Origin: Mikania micrantha
Lineage: Eukaryota; Streptophyta; Magnoliopsida; Asterales; Asteraceae
Assembly (NCBI GenBank): GCA_009363875.1
Contig: CM018694.1
Span: 1,984,001-2,048,000 of the forward strand
Direction of reading: 5' to 3'
Length of the DNA stretch: 64,000 nt
The number at the start of each line of letters is the position of its first letter. Position 1 is the stretch's first letter. Both the position numbers and the translations under genes were made by a program. The notes under the pieces are model-generated. The model was not told the DNA's origin. It did not search any database and saw only the letters and a program-made list of their open reading frames with translations. This document shows positions 10,768-23,040 of this stretch, piece after piece.

Positions 10768-13131
10768 TGTCACACCTTCATTTTCCCACTGTCGGAATCA
10801 TACCGTTTAGGGCGTGACAAACCAGGATCTTAGTCATTAGACATAATGAAAGACCATTATATGCTTTTCAAACATAATTCAGTCACAAATGTAATAATCA
10901 AAAAGTAGCGTTGCAGAAGCATTTTAAAATCCATGACAAAACATGACAGTTGCAAAAACATAAATTACAATTTTCAATGTCTCCTTCCAAACATATAAAC
11001 AAAAAAATCCATGAGACTCAATTCGTCCTAGTCCCTGCTTGCTTGTGCTTGTGTCCTAGTGTTCTGAGAAAACATGTAAGTATAGTCAACACAAGGTTGT
11101 GTGTACACATGTTTGTATATATAATCACAAATGTTTGCACAAAATGTTTGTAAATAATGTTTGCAAATCACATAATCACAGATTGCATAGTTCATGATAG
11201 CTAGTCATTTGTATTACTTCTACAAGCGGTCGACACCGAAGCTGACTGTTTGAATGATGTTTGCCTTTCCACTATTGTCTAACACAAACAATAGTAATGT
11301 TAGGTTTGGTCAGTTTAACACTTGCGTAGATCTACCATCTACCAAGTTAGGTTTGTCAAACCCAATAGATCTATCATCAACTACCATACTTTGCGCTATG
11401 GCAAACTAATCGGTTCGATATGTAAGGACTTCTAGTGTTATGTTCGCACTTATAGTAAATATCTAACTCATGCAAGTGATATGTATCTAAAAGCGTTTGA
11501 TTGAACATGCTTTCTCCCCCCAAAATAGTAAAAGTAAAAAGCGACCATGTACGCACCTTAGAATGTGAATTGAATAACCAAATGCTCGTGTAATTGAGTA
11601 GATAACCTTATACGAGAAATGTGTGTTATTACATTAATGTGGTGTTATTTGAAATGTGAATTCATGTTCATGATCACATACGTGTCAACCCACGTATACT
11701 TGGATTGTTCAAAACGTACATACAAAAGTATGCATGGTTTTGAACTTGTTTGTTTAAATCGTATACATATATAAGATTACATTTAGATACACGTAAATAT
11801 ATGCGATCATGTCTTTGGTCAAAATATTAAATTTAATGTTTTCATTTTGTTCGGGGTTCCTGTCGGTTCCAACGAAACTGGAACAGACCAAATCAGAGTT
11901 TGAATGAAGAAGTTATAGCAAAAATACCAAAAATTGGTTTTTGGTTCAAAACCGGTGAGGCATGGTTTCGAACCCACGACGTCCCACACAGAGCACACTC
12001 ATCCTACCAGTCTCGCCGGCTAGGGTATCGTATTAGACTTCAGGATTTAAATGTTTTAACCCTTGAACAACCGGGTTCCCCTTGTTACCCCAACCGAACC
12101 GAATTGGGTTCTAATCGACCGACGATTCAACCCCGATTGACCCTCGAACCATAGGGGTTCTGTTCTATGGATCCAAACAAGTTCAAGGGTGATTTTAATT
12201 CCATAATTTGATCAAGATCATACAGTTTTTGTTAACATTCCCGAATTCGAACCCTGGTCCAATCCCCGAAGCTGATGGTGTGAATTAATTTGGTTTTTGA
12301 AATCGTTTTGATCGAAAGCCCCAAATCAGTTCATACGATGAACCATAGAACTCGAAATCATGCAATTCGTTGCAATTGCATGAAATTAGCATAGGGATTT
12401 CGTTTAACATGTTATTTCGAAACTGTTGGTATGTTTTAATTTGATTGTGGAACTCGATTTCATTGAAAGCCCCAATTCGTTCATGTCGAAGAACCCTAAT
12501 AGTCGTATTCATGTAATTTAACATTAGAACTTGGAATTATCATAGGGCTTTCTTTTAATAGAACTTATAGATGGTCTAGATGTCGATAATTACCAGGATT
12601 GATGTCTAATTGCACTCGTTCGACTCGATGGTTGTTCCTTAGCCGGTCTCCGATCGAATTCATCTTTCAATGCTTTCTCTGTTCAAATTGAGTCGTCAAA
12701 TGCTCCTATTGGTGCCGACTGATGAGTTTGAATACTCAATTCGAGATATTAAAATCGATTTATATGAGTTTGTTGGTTAGTAGCTAAAGTTTGGACTCTT
12801 TGGTTACTATATCGTTTAATTCCATCATTATGGATCTAATAACTAATGATACTTGTTAATCATCATCAATGTGAGTTGTATGGGTGTTTAATTCGGTTAT
12901 TAACAACATATTAATACGAATTTTGAACTCAATTGATTTGCAACTCGAATTTTTGACCTCTAAAGTCAAAATTGATCATCTCATGTAATTTGCAAGTTTA
13001 ATCTTTGTGATTTTGGTATTTGTATGTTTATTTTGTTTCAATTCAACCCCTCTGAGTTAATATTTTGTGATTTCATGTAATTATGTTATCTTTTGGTTAA
13101 CTAGGTTAACCCAAAATATCGGGATGTCACA
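10768..13131 (-). mobile_element. 3' LTR of element C (about 2.4 kb)
   Basis: On plus it starts TGTCACACCTTCATTTTCCC and ends GGGATGTCACA. It is followed by a polypurine-tract complement (TCATCCACTTGTTG), which marks the 3' LTR of a minus-strand element. The same start, with GGAATCATACCGTTTAGGG, reappears at 21754 as the 5' LTR, so the two LTRs bracket 13132-21753. Confidence 0.85.
11064..11556 (-). other. Predicted leader intron in LTR C
   Basis: In element sense the donor is TCTAAG|GTGCGTACATGG, the branch motif is TGTTGACTA, and the acceptor is TGTTTTCTCAG|AACAC. The predicted intron is 493 nt. The donor is weaker than in the other LTRs. The other LTR of the same element keeps the acceptor (TTTTCTCAG|TACGC, intron end 22049) but is truncated before the donor. 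Confidence 0.4.
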
Positions 13132-13650
13132 TCATCCACTTGTTGAAGGAATTTTCGTCAAGAAAATTGTTAAATGTTAGGAGTGGTTAGGATACTACTT
13201 ATGAGTTCGAATTGTACGTGTTAGTGCGATGGTTGATCATTCTCTATAATTGTGTGTACTCACACATAATAGTTCAATGTTGTTCAATGTATGTAACATC
13301 ACACATAAATGTGATTGTTCTATTCAATTGTTTGTATACACACCAGTTCGTGCACCTAAATGAAAATGTTCGTGATGTATCATACTGTACTATGTAGTCT
13401 TGCACATACCAAAATGTTTGTAATTAATCATGCTTGTATTACCATGAAATGTAACACATAAAATGTAAGTGTTTGAAATGTAGCACATCAATTGTAAGTG
13501 TTTGAAATCTACAATGTTTGTGTTCAGCACACATGTTTATAATAATACCAACTGTATAAGATGTTTGTACTTACGATCTGAAATTTGTAGATGTTGAAGT
13601 GTGAGGCATCACATCATCCCCTTGTTGAAGTAAATTTCGTCTCGAAATTT
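13132..13650 (-). other. Duplicated PPT / 3'-LTR junction block, element C
   Basis: The plus-strand block TGTCACATCATCC(A/C)CTTGTTGAA occurs at the LTR edge (13125) and, with small changes, again at about 13607 (CATCACATCATCCCCTTG). Each is followed by a dyad: AATTTTC-GTCAA-GAAAATT at 13150-13168 and AAATTTCG-TCT-CGAAATTT at 13632-13650. Between them lie diverged repeats of TGTAACACA/TGTAAGTGTTTGAAA. The inner copy adjoins the end of pol, so it is probably the original PPT. Confidence 0.6.
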
Positions 13651-13659
13651 AACATGCCT

Positions 13660-14750
13660 TCTTAGTGTTTGTATTTGTTGTTTTGAACAGTTGAGGATAC
13701 TTAATCATCATTTGTTCCTCTCTTTCCCATGTGAACTTAAGTCCACGTTTTTGAATTCCAACGGACCTTGATTATTGAGATTTTGCTTTTTTTGAGTTGT
13801 TTGACCTCTCGGTCCATTATTTCTACTGGTTCCTCGATGAACCGTAGTTGTTTATCCACCTGTATTTCTTCAAGTGGTACTATCAGTGTCTCATCAGAAA
13901 GACACTTCTTCAAGTTTGAAACATGAAAGACGTCATGAACTATTGAACTCCACTGAGTTCATCCGGTAATTTAAGTTGATACGCTATCGGACCAATCCTT
14001 TTCAGGATCTCAAAAGGTCCTACGTAACGTGGGCTAAACTTCTCGCGCTTACCGAATCGTATTACATTTTTCCAAGGTGACACTTTTAGAAGCGCTCTAT
14101 CTCCTACTTGAAATTCTAATGGTTTTCGGCGTTTGTCAGCGTAACTCTTTTGTCGATCCTGAGTCGCTGACATATGGTTAAATATTTGTACAATTTTCTC
14201 TGTCGTTTCATGTACTAGTTCGGGTCCTGTTAATTGCTTGTCACCAATTTCAGGCCAACAAACCAGTGAATGACATTTATGACCATATAAAGCCTCAAAA
14301 GGCGCCGCTTGAATGCTTGTATGATAACTGTTGTTGTAAGAGAACTCCACTAATGGTAAATTGGTTTCCCAACTATCCCCAAATTCAATTACACAAGCCC
14401 GTAACTTATCCTCGAGTGTTTGGATTGTACGTTCACTTTGACCATCAGTTTGCGGATGATATGCGGTACTCATGTCTAATCGAGTTCCTAGAGACTTATG
14501 GAGAGATTTCCAAAAGTTTGAAGTAAATCGAGTATCTCTATCCGATATGATGGATATTGGTACGCCATGTCATGATACCATTTCGTTTATGTAAATACGA
14601 GTCAATTTCTTCATTTTGTCAGTTTCCTTAATAGCTAGGAAATGTGCAGATTTCGTTAATCGATCTACAATTACCCATATGGTATCACAGCCACGTGCTG
14701 TACGGGGTAACTTAGTAATAAAATCCATTGAAATCTGCGTATTTCTGGTT
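13660..14750 (-). pseudogene. Integrase core and chromodomain remnant, element C
   Basis: The minus strand encodes the integrase catalytic core and C terminus of a chromovirus pol. Visible parts are VDRLTKSAHFLA (first Asp), SIISDRDTRFTS (second Asp), HPQTDGQSERTIQTLED, VEFSYNNSYH, the C-terminal FSPRYVGPFEILKRIGP, and then chromodomain-like text (EEPVEIMDREVKQL). The longest open part is 14473-13940. It is broken by a TGA at 14572-14570 where an Arg codon is expected (a CGA to TGA change) and by frameshifts after DELSGV. In life the enzyme inserts the cDNA, and the chromodomain guides it to chromatin marks. Confidence 0.8.
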
Positions 14751-15868
14751 GTTGTAGTAAACCAAATGGTTTTTGATATTATACCTTAACCTTGGAACAA
14801 GTCAAACATTTGCAAACGTACTTAGCAATGTTGGCTTTCATGTTAGGCCACCAATAAAGTGCCTTCAAGTCAATGATACATTTTGTCTGACCCCGGATGG
14901 ACTGAATATCTAGATTTGTGCCCTTCATCCATCACAAGTTCCCTCAGACCACCATGCAAAGGTATCCATAACCGTTTCATGAAATAACGAGTTCCATCAG
15001 CCATGACTTCCAATTTATTTTCCATTCCTCACAAGGATTCCTGTTCCATGTTGTCCTTATCTAAGGCTTCAAGTTGAGCACTACGTACCTTGTCAGGTAG
15101 ATTAGTATGTATGGTTAACTGAAGTGCGCGAACCCGTCTTGTTTGTGCCATCTCTCTTCTCTTGGAGCATCAGCTACCACGTTAGCTTTGCCCGGATGAT
15201 ATTTGATTGCGCATTCGTAATCATTTAACAATTCAACCCATCGTCATTGTCTCATATTGAGCTCCTTCTGATCAAAGATGTGTTGCAAACTCTTATGATC
15301 AGTGTAAATGGTACCCCTGGTTCCATGTAAATAGTGCCTCCAAATCTTCAAGGAAAATACTACTACTCCTAATTCCAAGTCATGAGTAGTATAATTCTTT
15401 TCGTAAGGTATCAGTTGTCGTGAAGCGTAAGATCGCTTTATTGTGTTGCATCAATACACATCCCAACCCTTGGGCAGATGCATCACAATACACCACCAAA
15501 TCTTCTGTTCCTTCTGGTAAGGATAGAATTGGTGCACTGCAGAGTTTATGTTTTAGTATCTGGAACACAACTTCCTGTTTATCTGTCTAGTCGTACTTTG
15601 TTCCTTAATGAGTAAGAGTTGTAAGTGGTTGAGCGATTTTTGAGAAACCTTTCAATAAATCGTCAATAATAGCCTGCTAAACCTAGGAATTGTCATACCT
15701 CGGTAGGGGTCTTTGTTGCTTCCCAATTCTTAATCGCCTCTATTTTATCTGGATGAATGTGTATGCCCTTTTCATTAAATACATGACCCAAGAATTGAAC
15801 TTCTTGTATCCAGGAGTCGCATTTAGAGAACTTGGCATATAGTTGTTCTTGCTTATGTAATCCTAACA
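14751..15868 (-). pseudogene. Integrase HHCC finger and RNase H remnants, element C
   Basis: Between the RT and integrase core the minus strand holds a decayed HHCC zinc-binding region (VHPGSDKMYH, about 14890) and an RNase H piece at 15568-15380 with CDASAQGLGCVLMQ. Frameshifts and stops separate the pieces. The order RT, RNase H, integrase is that of Ty3/gypsy elements. Confidence 0.7.
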
Positions 15869-16400
15869 TCAGTCGAATATGTTCAGCATGATCCTCCTCA
15901 GTTTGGGAATAGATGATGATGTTACAATGACAAATTTATCGAGGTAGGGTTTGCAGACCCGATTCATGAGATCCATGAATATTGCTGGATCATTGGTCAG
16001 TCCAAATGGCATGACCAAAAATTCGTAATGGTCGTAACACGTTTCGAATGCTGTCTTTGGAATATCTGCCTCTTCGACTCTGAGTTGGTGGTAACCAGAT
16101 CTGAGATCAATCTTCGAGTAGTAACTCGAACCATGTAACTGATCGAACAGATCGTCAATTCTAGGTAATGGATACCGGTTTTTGATAGTGACTTTGTTGT
16201 GTTCCCGGCAATCAATACACATGCGGAAAGTCCCATCCTTTTTCTTAAAACAAAAGGACTGGGGCTCCCCATGGTGAAAAACTAGGTCGTATAAAATATT
16301 TATCCAACACCTCTTGCCATTGTGTGGATAATTCTTGCATTTCAGATGGTGCAAGTCAGTAAGGCGCTCTAGCAATCGGTGCTGCGTCTGGGGTATGGTC
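15869..16400 (-). pseudogene. Reverse transcriptase remnant, element C
   Basis: The minus-strand frame at 16375-15869 shows RT palm and finger motifs: KKKDGTFRMCIDCRE, YPLPRIDDLFDQLHG, KIDLRSGYHQLRV (first catalytic Asp) and FLVMPFGLTNDPA. The strictly required Y/F-x-D-D catalytic box that should follow DKFVIV is missing; the text runs into Ser residues, consistent with a small deletion. The enzyme would be inactive. Confidence 0.85.
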
Positions 16401-17010
16401 GATTCAGAATTTCACCTGCCTGGTAGGGGGTAATCCCGGTAGATCTTCCAGAAATACTTCAGGAAAGTCACTCACCACTGGAATGTCCTCGATCTTCTTC
16501 TCAGCTACCGGTTTTTCAGTTATAAGTGCTATAACTGTTGTATAACCCTTACGCAGACATTTGTGTGCCTCCATATAAGAGATGGGACACAATAGCGTAC
16601 TGCTTTTCTCTCCTTGTACATATAGAATCTCTCCGTGTCATAGAGGAATGCATACAATCTTGTCATGACATATTATTTCAACGTGGTGTTTCGACAACCA
16701 GTCCATGCCAGTGATACATCAAAACTGCCTAAGGCAATAGGCATAAGGTCAATGTTAAGTGTCTGACACATAATGTCAAGGTTACATCCCTTAAGAATAT
16801 GTTCTACTAAACTAACTTATCATCAGCTAGTTCTACAGTGTATGGATTTTCTAGGGTAGTAGGACTAACATTCAGCAGTTCACAAAACTTACTAGATACA
16901 AAACTCCGATCTGCACCGGTGTCAAATAGCATATAGGTAGAGTGATTATTCAAGAGGAACGTACCAGTGACAATGTTGGGATCCTCCTGTGCCTGACGTC
17001 CTCCAATCAC
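16401..17010 (-). pseudogene. Aspartic protease and linker, element C
   Basis: The frame at 17010-16807 has the retropepsin motif LFDTGADRSFVS with the catalytic DTG, preceded by a short gag-pol spacer. A second open piece at 16592-16404 carries the linker before RT (FPEVFLEDLPGLPP). Frames are broken between them. The protease would process Gag-Pol in the particle. Confidence 0.75.
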
Positions 17011-18605
17011 AGAAGCCCTACCCTTGGCACCATTTGTATTGTTGTTGTTTGTGCTGTTGCCTTTGTATTTGTATCATTAGTCCCTCCTTTCTTGAGTTGT
17101 GGGCAATCCTTATTGAAATGATCAGGTTTGCCACACTCAGAGCAGCCCTTCTACGTGTTGTTCTGGTTGGTAGGGTTTGTTTGTAGTTCCCCTCGATAGT
17201 CTTTGGCTGCATGACCCATCTTCCCGCATCGCTGACTTCGGTACTTGTCACATTGATTCCCAAAGTGATGGAATCCACATTTGTTGCATTTTGGGTACTT
17301 ACCACTATACCCTCTCGATGACTACTAGTTATTGTTTCAGTTGTGATGGTTTTGGTTGATTCATGCTTGCGATTCTGTTGGAATGACTGTTGAGTGGAGT
17401 TTTTGGAAATGTGGTTCTCCCACTTCCTTTTGTGATCTCCCACCTTATCCGCTGTTGTTTGCTTGGGTAATGTTCCCTGTTGCACCGCCTGGTCAGTCAG
17501 TTGGTGCGCCAGTCGAACAGTTTGTTGAATGGTGGTGGGATTAGAGATGTTACTAGTCCTTGAATTTGAGACACCATTCCTCCAGTGTACCTTTCGGTCC
17601 ATTTGCTAGGCGGGGTTGCCATATGAAGCAAAAGTCTTGCTAGCTCATGAATTTGGTAGTGTACTCTTCAATGTCAGATCCTTCCATCTTGAGATGCCAG
17701 CTAGTATTCATTCTCAAGTTTTTGCACCTCATTGTGGGGGCAATACTCTTCCTGCAATAGTGTTTTGAATCCATCCCAAGTGAGGGCATTGGCCACATCC
17801 AGGCCTAGCGTTTGTACATTAGAGTTCCACCATGTCAATGCTGGACCTTCCAATATACCTGTAGTATACTTCACTTTGTTTTCCTTTGGGCAATTACACA
17901 TTGCAAACACCGACTCAGATTATTCAATCCATCGAAGAAGTCCAACAGCTCCTTCCGATCCTTTGAAATTATGTGGTTTGCAGTCAAGAAATATCTTGAA
18001 CATGCACATCGTTGGGTTCAACAATCCTCCCATTGGGCCTTGTGGTCCTAATTGATGTGTCTAAGCGTAGGTTGCAATTGACTCAGCAATCCAATTATTG
18101 ATGTGTATTTCGAGCTCTGCTGCAGTCATGTTAATGTTGCCTTCAGCCATGATCTTCATAGCGATAATATACATAATGAGATTACATCCATCACATAATC
18201 ACCATTCATGCATTAAGTAATCATAGCACACACTATAACCATTAAAGATAACGATTCTTAGATAATATGGTAAAACCAGTTCTACAAGTGTTCCTCAAAG
18301 ATACACAACAATAAAACATGAAATTCAGTTTGTATGAGTACAACCCACTCATATAAGTTTACTAAATGAAAAGTAGATAGCGAATAGCTAGATACCACTG
18401 TTTGATGTAGCAACAATGGGTGATGAGTCTTCTTGCTCTGCCGGACCACCACCGACACCATGATCGTTCTCTAAGTGACTGACAATGAGTGTTAAGGCTT
18501 CCCCAGCCATACTACCTGCTACATTGGCTCCACTTTTCGATGTAGCATGCTGCGAATCTCACGATCCATACGTGCAACAAAGGCTGCAAACGCTTGCTCT
18601 GGTGG
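17011..18605 (-). pseudogene. gag pseudogene, 3' portion, element C
   Basis: Fragments in order on minus: gag core at 17910-17701 (GPALTWWNSNVQTLGLDVANA), then a spacer and decayed CCHC knuckles at 17602-17018 (a GCSECGKPDHF-like motif in another frame). The part from 18605 to 18060 continues the N-terminal half, with MTAAELEIH-like text. The gag is interrupted by the solo LTR at 18611-21359 and resumes at 21365-21616. Confidence 0.75.
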
Positions 18606-18949
18606 GTATCTGTCACACCCCCAAATTCCCACGTGCGGTGTCAGACCGCGCTGGTGTGACGTGGCCAGGATCACAGCTCTTGATCACATAGAACGACTCT
18701 ATATGAGTTACACAAACATACAGTTTTCTAAACAAAACAAGTTTCAATAATACGCAGCGGAAAAGTTTATTGTTTAAAGCAGCGGAATAATAAACGGTTA
18801 TAGCGGAAATGTAAATTGTCAACAGACACTACATGTTTGCAAATTGTTTAGATCACACAAATCAAATACAAGCCTAGGACTAGAGTCTATATGCATGAGA
18901 CTCTCTCTTGTGCGTCCTCCAGTGCATCCTAGCTTGTGCCATTAGTTAC

Positions 18950-19404
18950 CTGAGAATACATGCGAAAACATGTCAACTATAAAGTTGGTGAGTTCACAGG
19001 TTTAGACAGTAATAAAACAGCAAACAGACATATACTGGGTATGTTAAGTTGTTTGTTGGATCTACGATCCGTGAGTGTGTCAGTTCATCTTACCGAAACT
19101 CGACTGTTTCCGTTGCCTCCCCGGGTCATCGCTGAACCCAGCATCAACATTGATATTACGCTCATTATGACCTCCAGCCAAAGTTGTTGCCGAGCGGGGC
19201 TAGTCAGACCCAGTAGTAGTACGTAATAACGACTCGTTTGTTACAAAACTAACGGTAAGGATATGTGAGGACTTGTTGCGATAATAGTTACACTCAAAAA
19301 TAGTTTTTCTACATACCAGTCATATATCTAAAACAGTTGCAATGTATTCTCACCCCAAGAGTTTAACAAACAGTTACAGAGTAAAAATGGGGCTGTAAAC
19401 TCAC
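18950..19404 (-). other. Predicted leader intron in LTR B
   Basis: In element sense the donor is AGACTCAG|GTGAGTTTACAG, the branch motif is AGTTGACATG, and the acceptor is GTATTCTCAG|GTAACT. The predicted intron is 455 nt, almost the same length as in LTR A. Confidence 0.5.
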
Positions 19405-20772
19405 CTGAGTCTAGTAGTGCGTTCGTACATGAACGGAGTAGTGCGCCTCTTTAGCAGTTACCTATATCACATAGGTGTCATGAGTTCGTGTTTACATTCG
19501 TGTTGGTCTCACAGGACCGTGTTCGTGTCCAAACAACTCTAAGTTGTTATGTAGGTCGTGTTGACCGTGTTGACCGTGTTTGACCTAACGACCCGTTGGT
19601 GATGTGTTTTAGTTCAAGTGATCGTGTAACGTACGATTTGTGTCGTGTGATGTGTGTGAGCACCAAAGTCGCATCCGTGAGGTAACTTACTATTTATAGT
19701 AAGTTCCTATTTTAGGAAAGTTCCCATAATAGGCAATCCATATAAGAAATCACTTTCCAATTATTCTAATATGCATAGTTAACCTATATGAACATGTTAT
19801 CACATAGCACATAGTTACACTTAGTCGATTAAGCATGTTTTGCGATTAAAAGTTACTATTTTTAGAAACTTGTAACAAATGCTCATATTTCAATTATTCT
19901 AAGGAATCAAAATGCCTAATATCCTCATGTTATCATCAAATAAGCATGTTAAACATACTACAACATTCCCTAGCCATTTGTAACAAAAAAGTTACTATTT
20001 TTAGAAATAATGGTATAAATCATCATTTTTATCATTTCTAACTAGTCAAGATTCCCAAACTCATCATCTAAATCATATATCATGATTTTAACACAAACAC
20101 ATGACCATTTCATCATCTTTTCACATTTCGTATCAACAAAGTTACTAAAATTAGTAACTATCACAAATTATCATTTCTTGACAACAATAACTCTTCTAGA
20201 TCTTGCAAATCATATCAAATATCATTTATAACAACATTTCAATATCAATAGTCATGTGAATCCACTTAGATCTTACATGTATGTGATTCATTATTGCTAT
20301 TTCCTAGTAAAATCATCAAGTAACCATTCAATCTCATCAACATCATCATAAATCACACTAAGATCATCAAATCAGTAGCAATCCTACCAAATAACAGATC
20401 TATAACCTCATAATTTCGTGATTTAAGTGGTGATAGTGTTGCATGTGGCCATAGTGGCTTGCATGTGTGTTTATGTGCAATATTTGTGAAAGATGATGCC
20501 AAGAACTACCTTAAGTGCCCTTGAATCTACAAATGGGGTATGGGATTTGCTGAATATAGCTCCTGGAACCTGTTGAGGAGGCCTCACAACAGAAGGGTGG
20601 ATGGTGGTGCTCCTTCTATCTCCTTCTAGCCTTTAACACTCCACCAAGGACCTTGAACTCTTTCAAAATGGCTCTAGATTGAGGGAAATGGCTCCAGCAG
20701 AAGGTTTTGGGTCAGATTCGTCGAGTGTTGTCGAGAGTTTTAGAATAGGGCTGGCAGAAATGATTTCATCTT

Positions 20773-21260
20773 GGTTAAATAAGGATTTTGCGTGTTGGAT
20801 GCCGTTGCGTACCGTCGAGACTGGGAAAAATGCTTCTCAGTGTACCGTAATGAATATAATATTCATTTGTTTCCTGAAACACTCTGCGTACCGCGATGGT
20901 AGAAGTTGATCGGTCGTCGCGTACCGCGACGAATTTCGAAGAATTCAAATTTCCCCGCCCAGGCTTCGCGTACCGCTAAGGCCCAACCAGAGGCCCTTAG
21001 CGTACCGCGATGGGTCCTGGGAGAGCCCAATAGGGCCAATTTTGTTGTTTCGAACCGATTTTCGCGTATTTCTCAATTACGATCATCGTTTATCGACATG
21101 TTAACATTGTTCCACCTATTTTAGGTCCCCTAGAACCTAAGTGTTGTGAAAATGGACTGTGGTTTGTTTAATTCACCAACATTCGTCATTCACGACACGT
21201 GCGAGCGTTTTGCGATAATTCCTCGAATTATCTGTGTGTTTGGACTGTTGTGCCACGTGT
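20773..21260 (-). promoter_or_regulatory. U3 promoter of LTR B: TATA-like, GC dyads, G-box
   Basis: In sense, CCTTATTTAACC (20784-20773) is a weak TATA. Upstream are five GTACCGC-type motifs (20807-21010). One is a perfect dyad, TCGTCGCG-TAC-CGCGACGA, at 20914-20932. CACGTGGCAC at about 21252-21260 repeats the G-box-like site of LTR A. Confidence 0.45.
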
Positions 21261-21364
21261 CACACTAAATACTTGTAAATCTAGTGCCACGTATGTAATA
21301 ATAATACACATTATTATTAAAATAAAGTAATGCTGACCTGGAATTTACGAGGTGTCACAGTATC

Positions 21365-21616
21365 CCAGAGTAGTTAATGTCCATCAACTAGTAGCAGTGT
21401 CAGAAGTAGGTGGCGGAGGTAGTCGCTCCTCACGCACCCAGCTGCGAATGAGACAGGGAACCACTACCAGTACTGACCGTTCTCCCTCGGTCATTTGTGT
21501 ATCTCCTCATCGTAGTGGATCGTGTCATCCATTGGCTCAAGTCACCTCTTCTTGGATTCTGGTGATGGTACGATTTGTTGTTCCTTGTCAGGAGTAGGTG
21601 TGGGTGGTGATGCCAT
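21365..21616 (-). pseudogene. gag N terminus, element C
   Basis: The ATG at 21616 (MASPPTPTPDKEQQ) lies 138 bases after the 5' LTR and just downstream of a good PBS, so it is the likely gag start. The frame soon breaks. The solo LTR B insertion at 21360 separates it from the rest of gag. Confidence 0.65.
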
Positions 21617-21739
21617 CTCTGTTACATAATACCATGTGTAAATGCTATGAAAAACTAATTGTGTAAGCAAGTGTGGCTAATGTCCAACAGTTATAGTCTA
21701 AGTCTACCAATGCAATCCTAGTTCACTATAACCATTGTC

Positions 21740-21751
21740 TCTGATACCAAT
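21740..21751 (-). other. Primer-binding site (tRNA-iMet type), element C
   Basis: The minus strand reads TTGGTATCAGAG two bases after the LTR end. This is the common plant initiator-Met PBS and defines the 5' LTR side of element C. Confidence 0.85.
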
Positions 21752-21753
21752 CT

Positions 21754-22412
21754 GTCACACTCTCATTTTCCCACCGACGGAATCATACCGTTTAGGGTGT
21801 GACAGACCAGGATCTTAATCATTAGACATAACGAAAGACCTTTATATGTTTTTTAAACATAATTCAGTCACAAATGTAATAAACAAAAAGTAGCTTTGCG
21901 GAAGAGTTTTAAAATCCATGACAATACATGACAGTTGCAAAAACATAAATTGCAATGTTCAATGTGTCATTTCAAACAAATAAACATAAAGATGCACGAG
22001 ACTCAATTTTTCCTAGTCCCTGCTTGCTTGTGCTTATGTATTAGCGTACTGAGAAAACATGTAAGTATAGTCAACACATGGTTGGTGTATACACATGTTT
22101 GTATATATAATCACAAATGTTTGCACAAACTGTTTGTAAATAATGTTTTCAATCACATCATCATAGACTGCATAGTTCATGATAGCTAGTCGTATGTACT
22201 ATTTCTAAAAGTGGTCGACAACGAGGCTGACTGTTTGAATAATGTTCGCCTTTCCACTATTGTCTAACACAAACAGTAGTAATGTTCGGTTTGGTCAGTT
22301 AAACACTTGCGTAGATCTACCATCTACCAAGTGAGGTTTGTCAAACCCAATAGATCAATCTTCAACTACCATGTTTTGCACTACGACAAATTAAATGGGG
22401 TGATATGTAAGG
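21754..22412 (-). mobile_element. 5' LTR of element C, truncated
   Basis: It is homologous to the start of the LTR at 10768 (TGTCACACTCTCATTTTCCC, GGAATCATACCGTTTAGGG). It stops at 22412 where another LTR begins, so only the U5 side remains. Confidence 0.85.
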
Positions 22413-22676
22413 TGTCACACCCCCAAATTCCTACTTGCGGTGTCAGACCGCTGGGTGTGACGTGGCCAGAATCACAGCTCTTAGTCATATAGAACGACTC
22501 TATATTTGTTTGTAAAGTACGCTTGAAATAGCAACATTAATCCAACTGATTAATTAAACATGCAGCGAAAATAGTATATGTCTAAAGCAGCGGAAAAATA
22601 GGTTGTTTAAAATGCAGCGGAAAGTAAATAGACAGACACTACATTGTTTAATACATATCATAAAATGAAAGGTGTT
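22413..22676 (-). mobile_element. LTR fragment D (LTR A/B/K family)
   Basis: It starts TGTCACACCCCCAAATTCCT with GTCAGACCGCTGGGTGTGAC, as in LTRs B and K. It is cut after 264 bp by the start of LTR E. Confidence 0.8.
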
Positions 22677-23040
22677 TGTCACACCCCGAGCCGGCGGGCT
22701 GGACCGACTTTCCCGCCGGGCGGAAGGTTCCCGGGGCGTGATATCGTTGTGATAATCGAAATGATCAGATTGTTTACATAGCACATGATAAATAAATGAG
22801 AAATGCTAACATGACAATGAAATAGAATTACAAAGTTAAATTACATTGTTTCCTCATAATTTAACTAAGTAAATCTAATCAAAAGAATCAATGAGTTTAT
22901 ATCTTGTATCTGTACAAGATATACAAAAGATGATTCACTGTTTTGTCATTCCAAAAGTATGATCACACAAAATGTAGCTAGGGCTTCTAAAAGTCCACTA
23001 GCTATGTTCTTGATATATGATGACTAAACATGTTCGTCAC

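Larger units (their letters stand above)
18611..21359 (-). mobile_element. Solo LTR B inside gag of element C
   Basis: On plus it starts TGTCACACCCCCAAATTCCC and ends TTTACGAGGTGTCACA. It is flanked by a perfect 5-bp target duplication GTATC (18606-18610 and 21360-21364), and element C gag continues on both sides. It is therefore a solo LTR left by recombination between two LTRs. It is related to LTR A, LTR K and fragment D. Length is 2,749 bp. Confidence 0.92.
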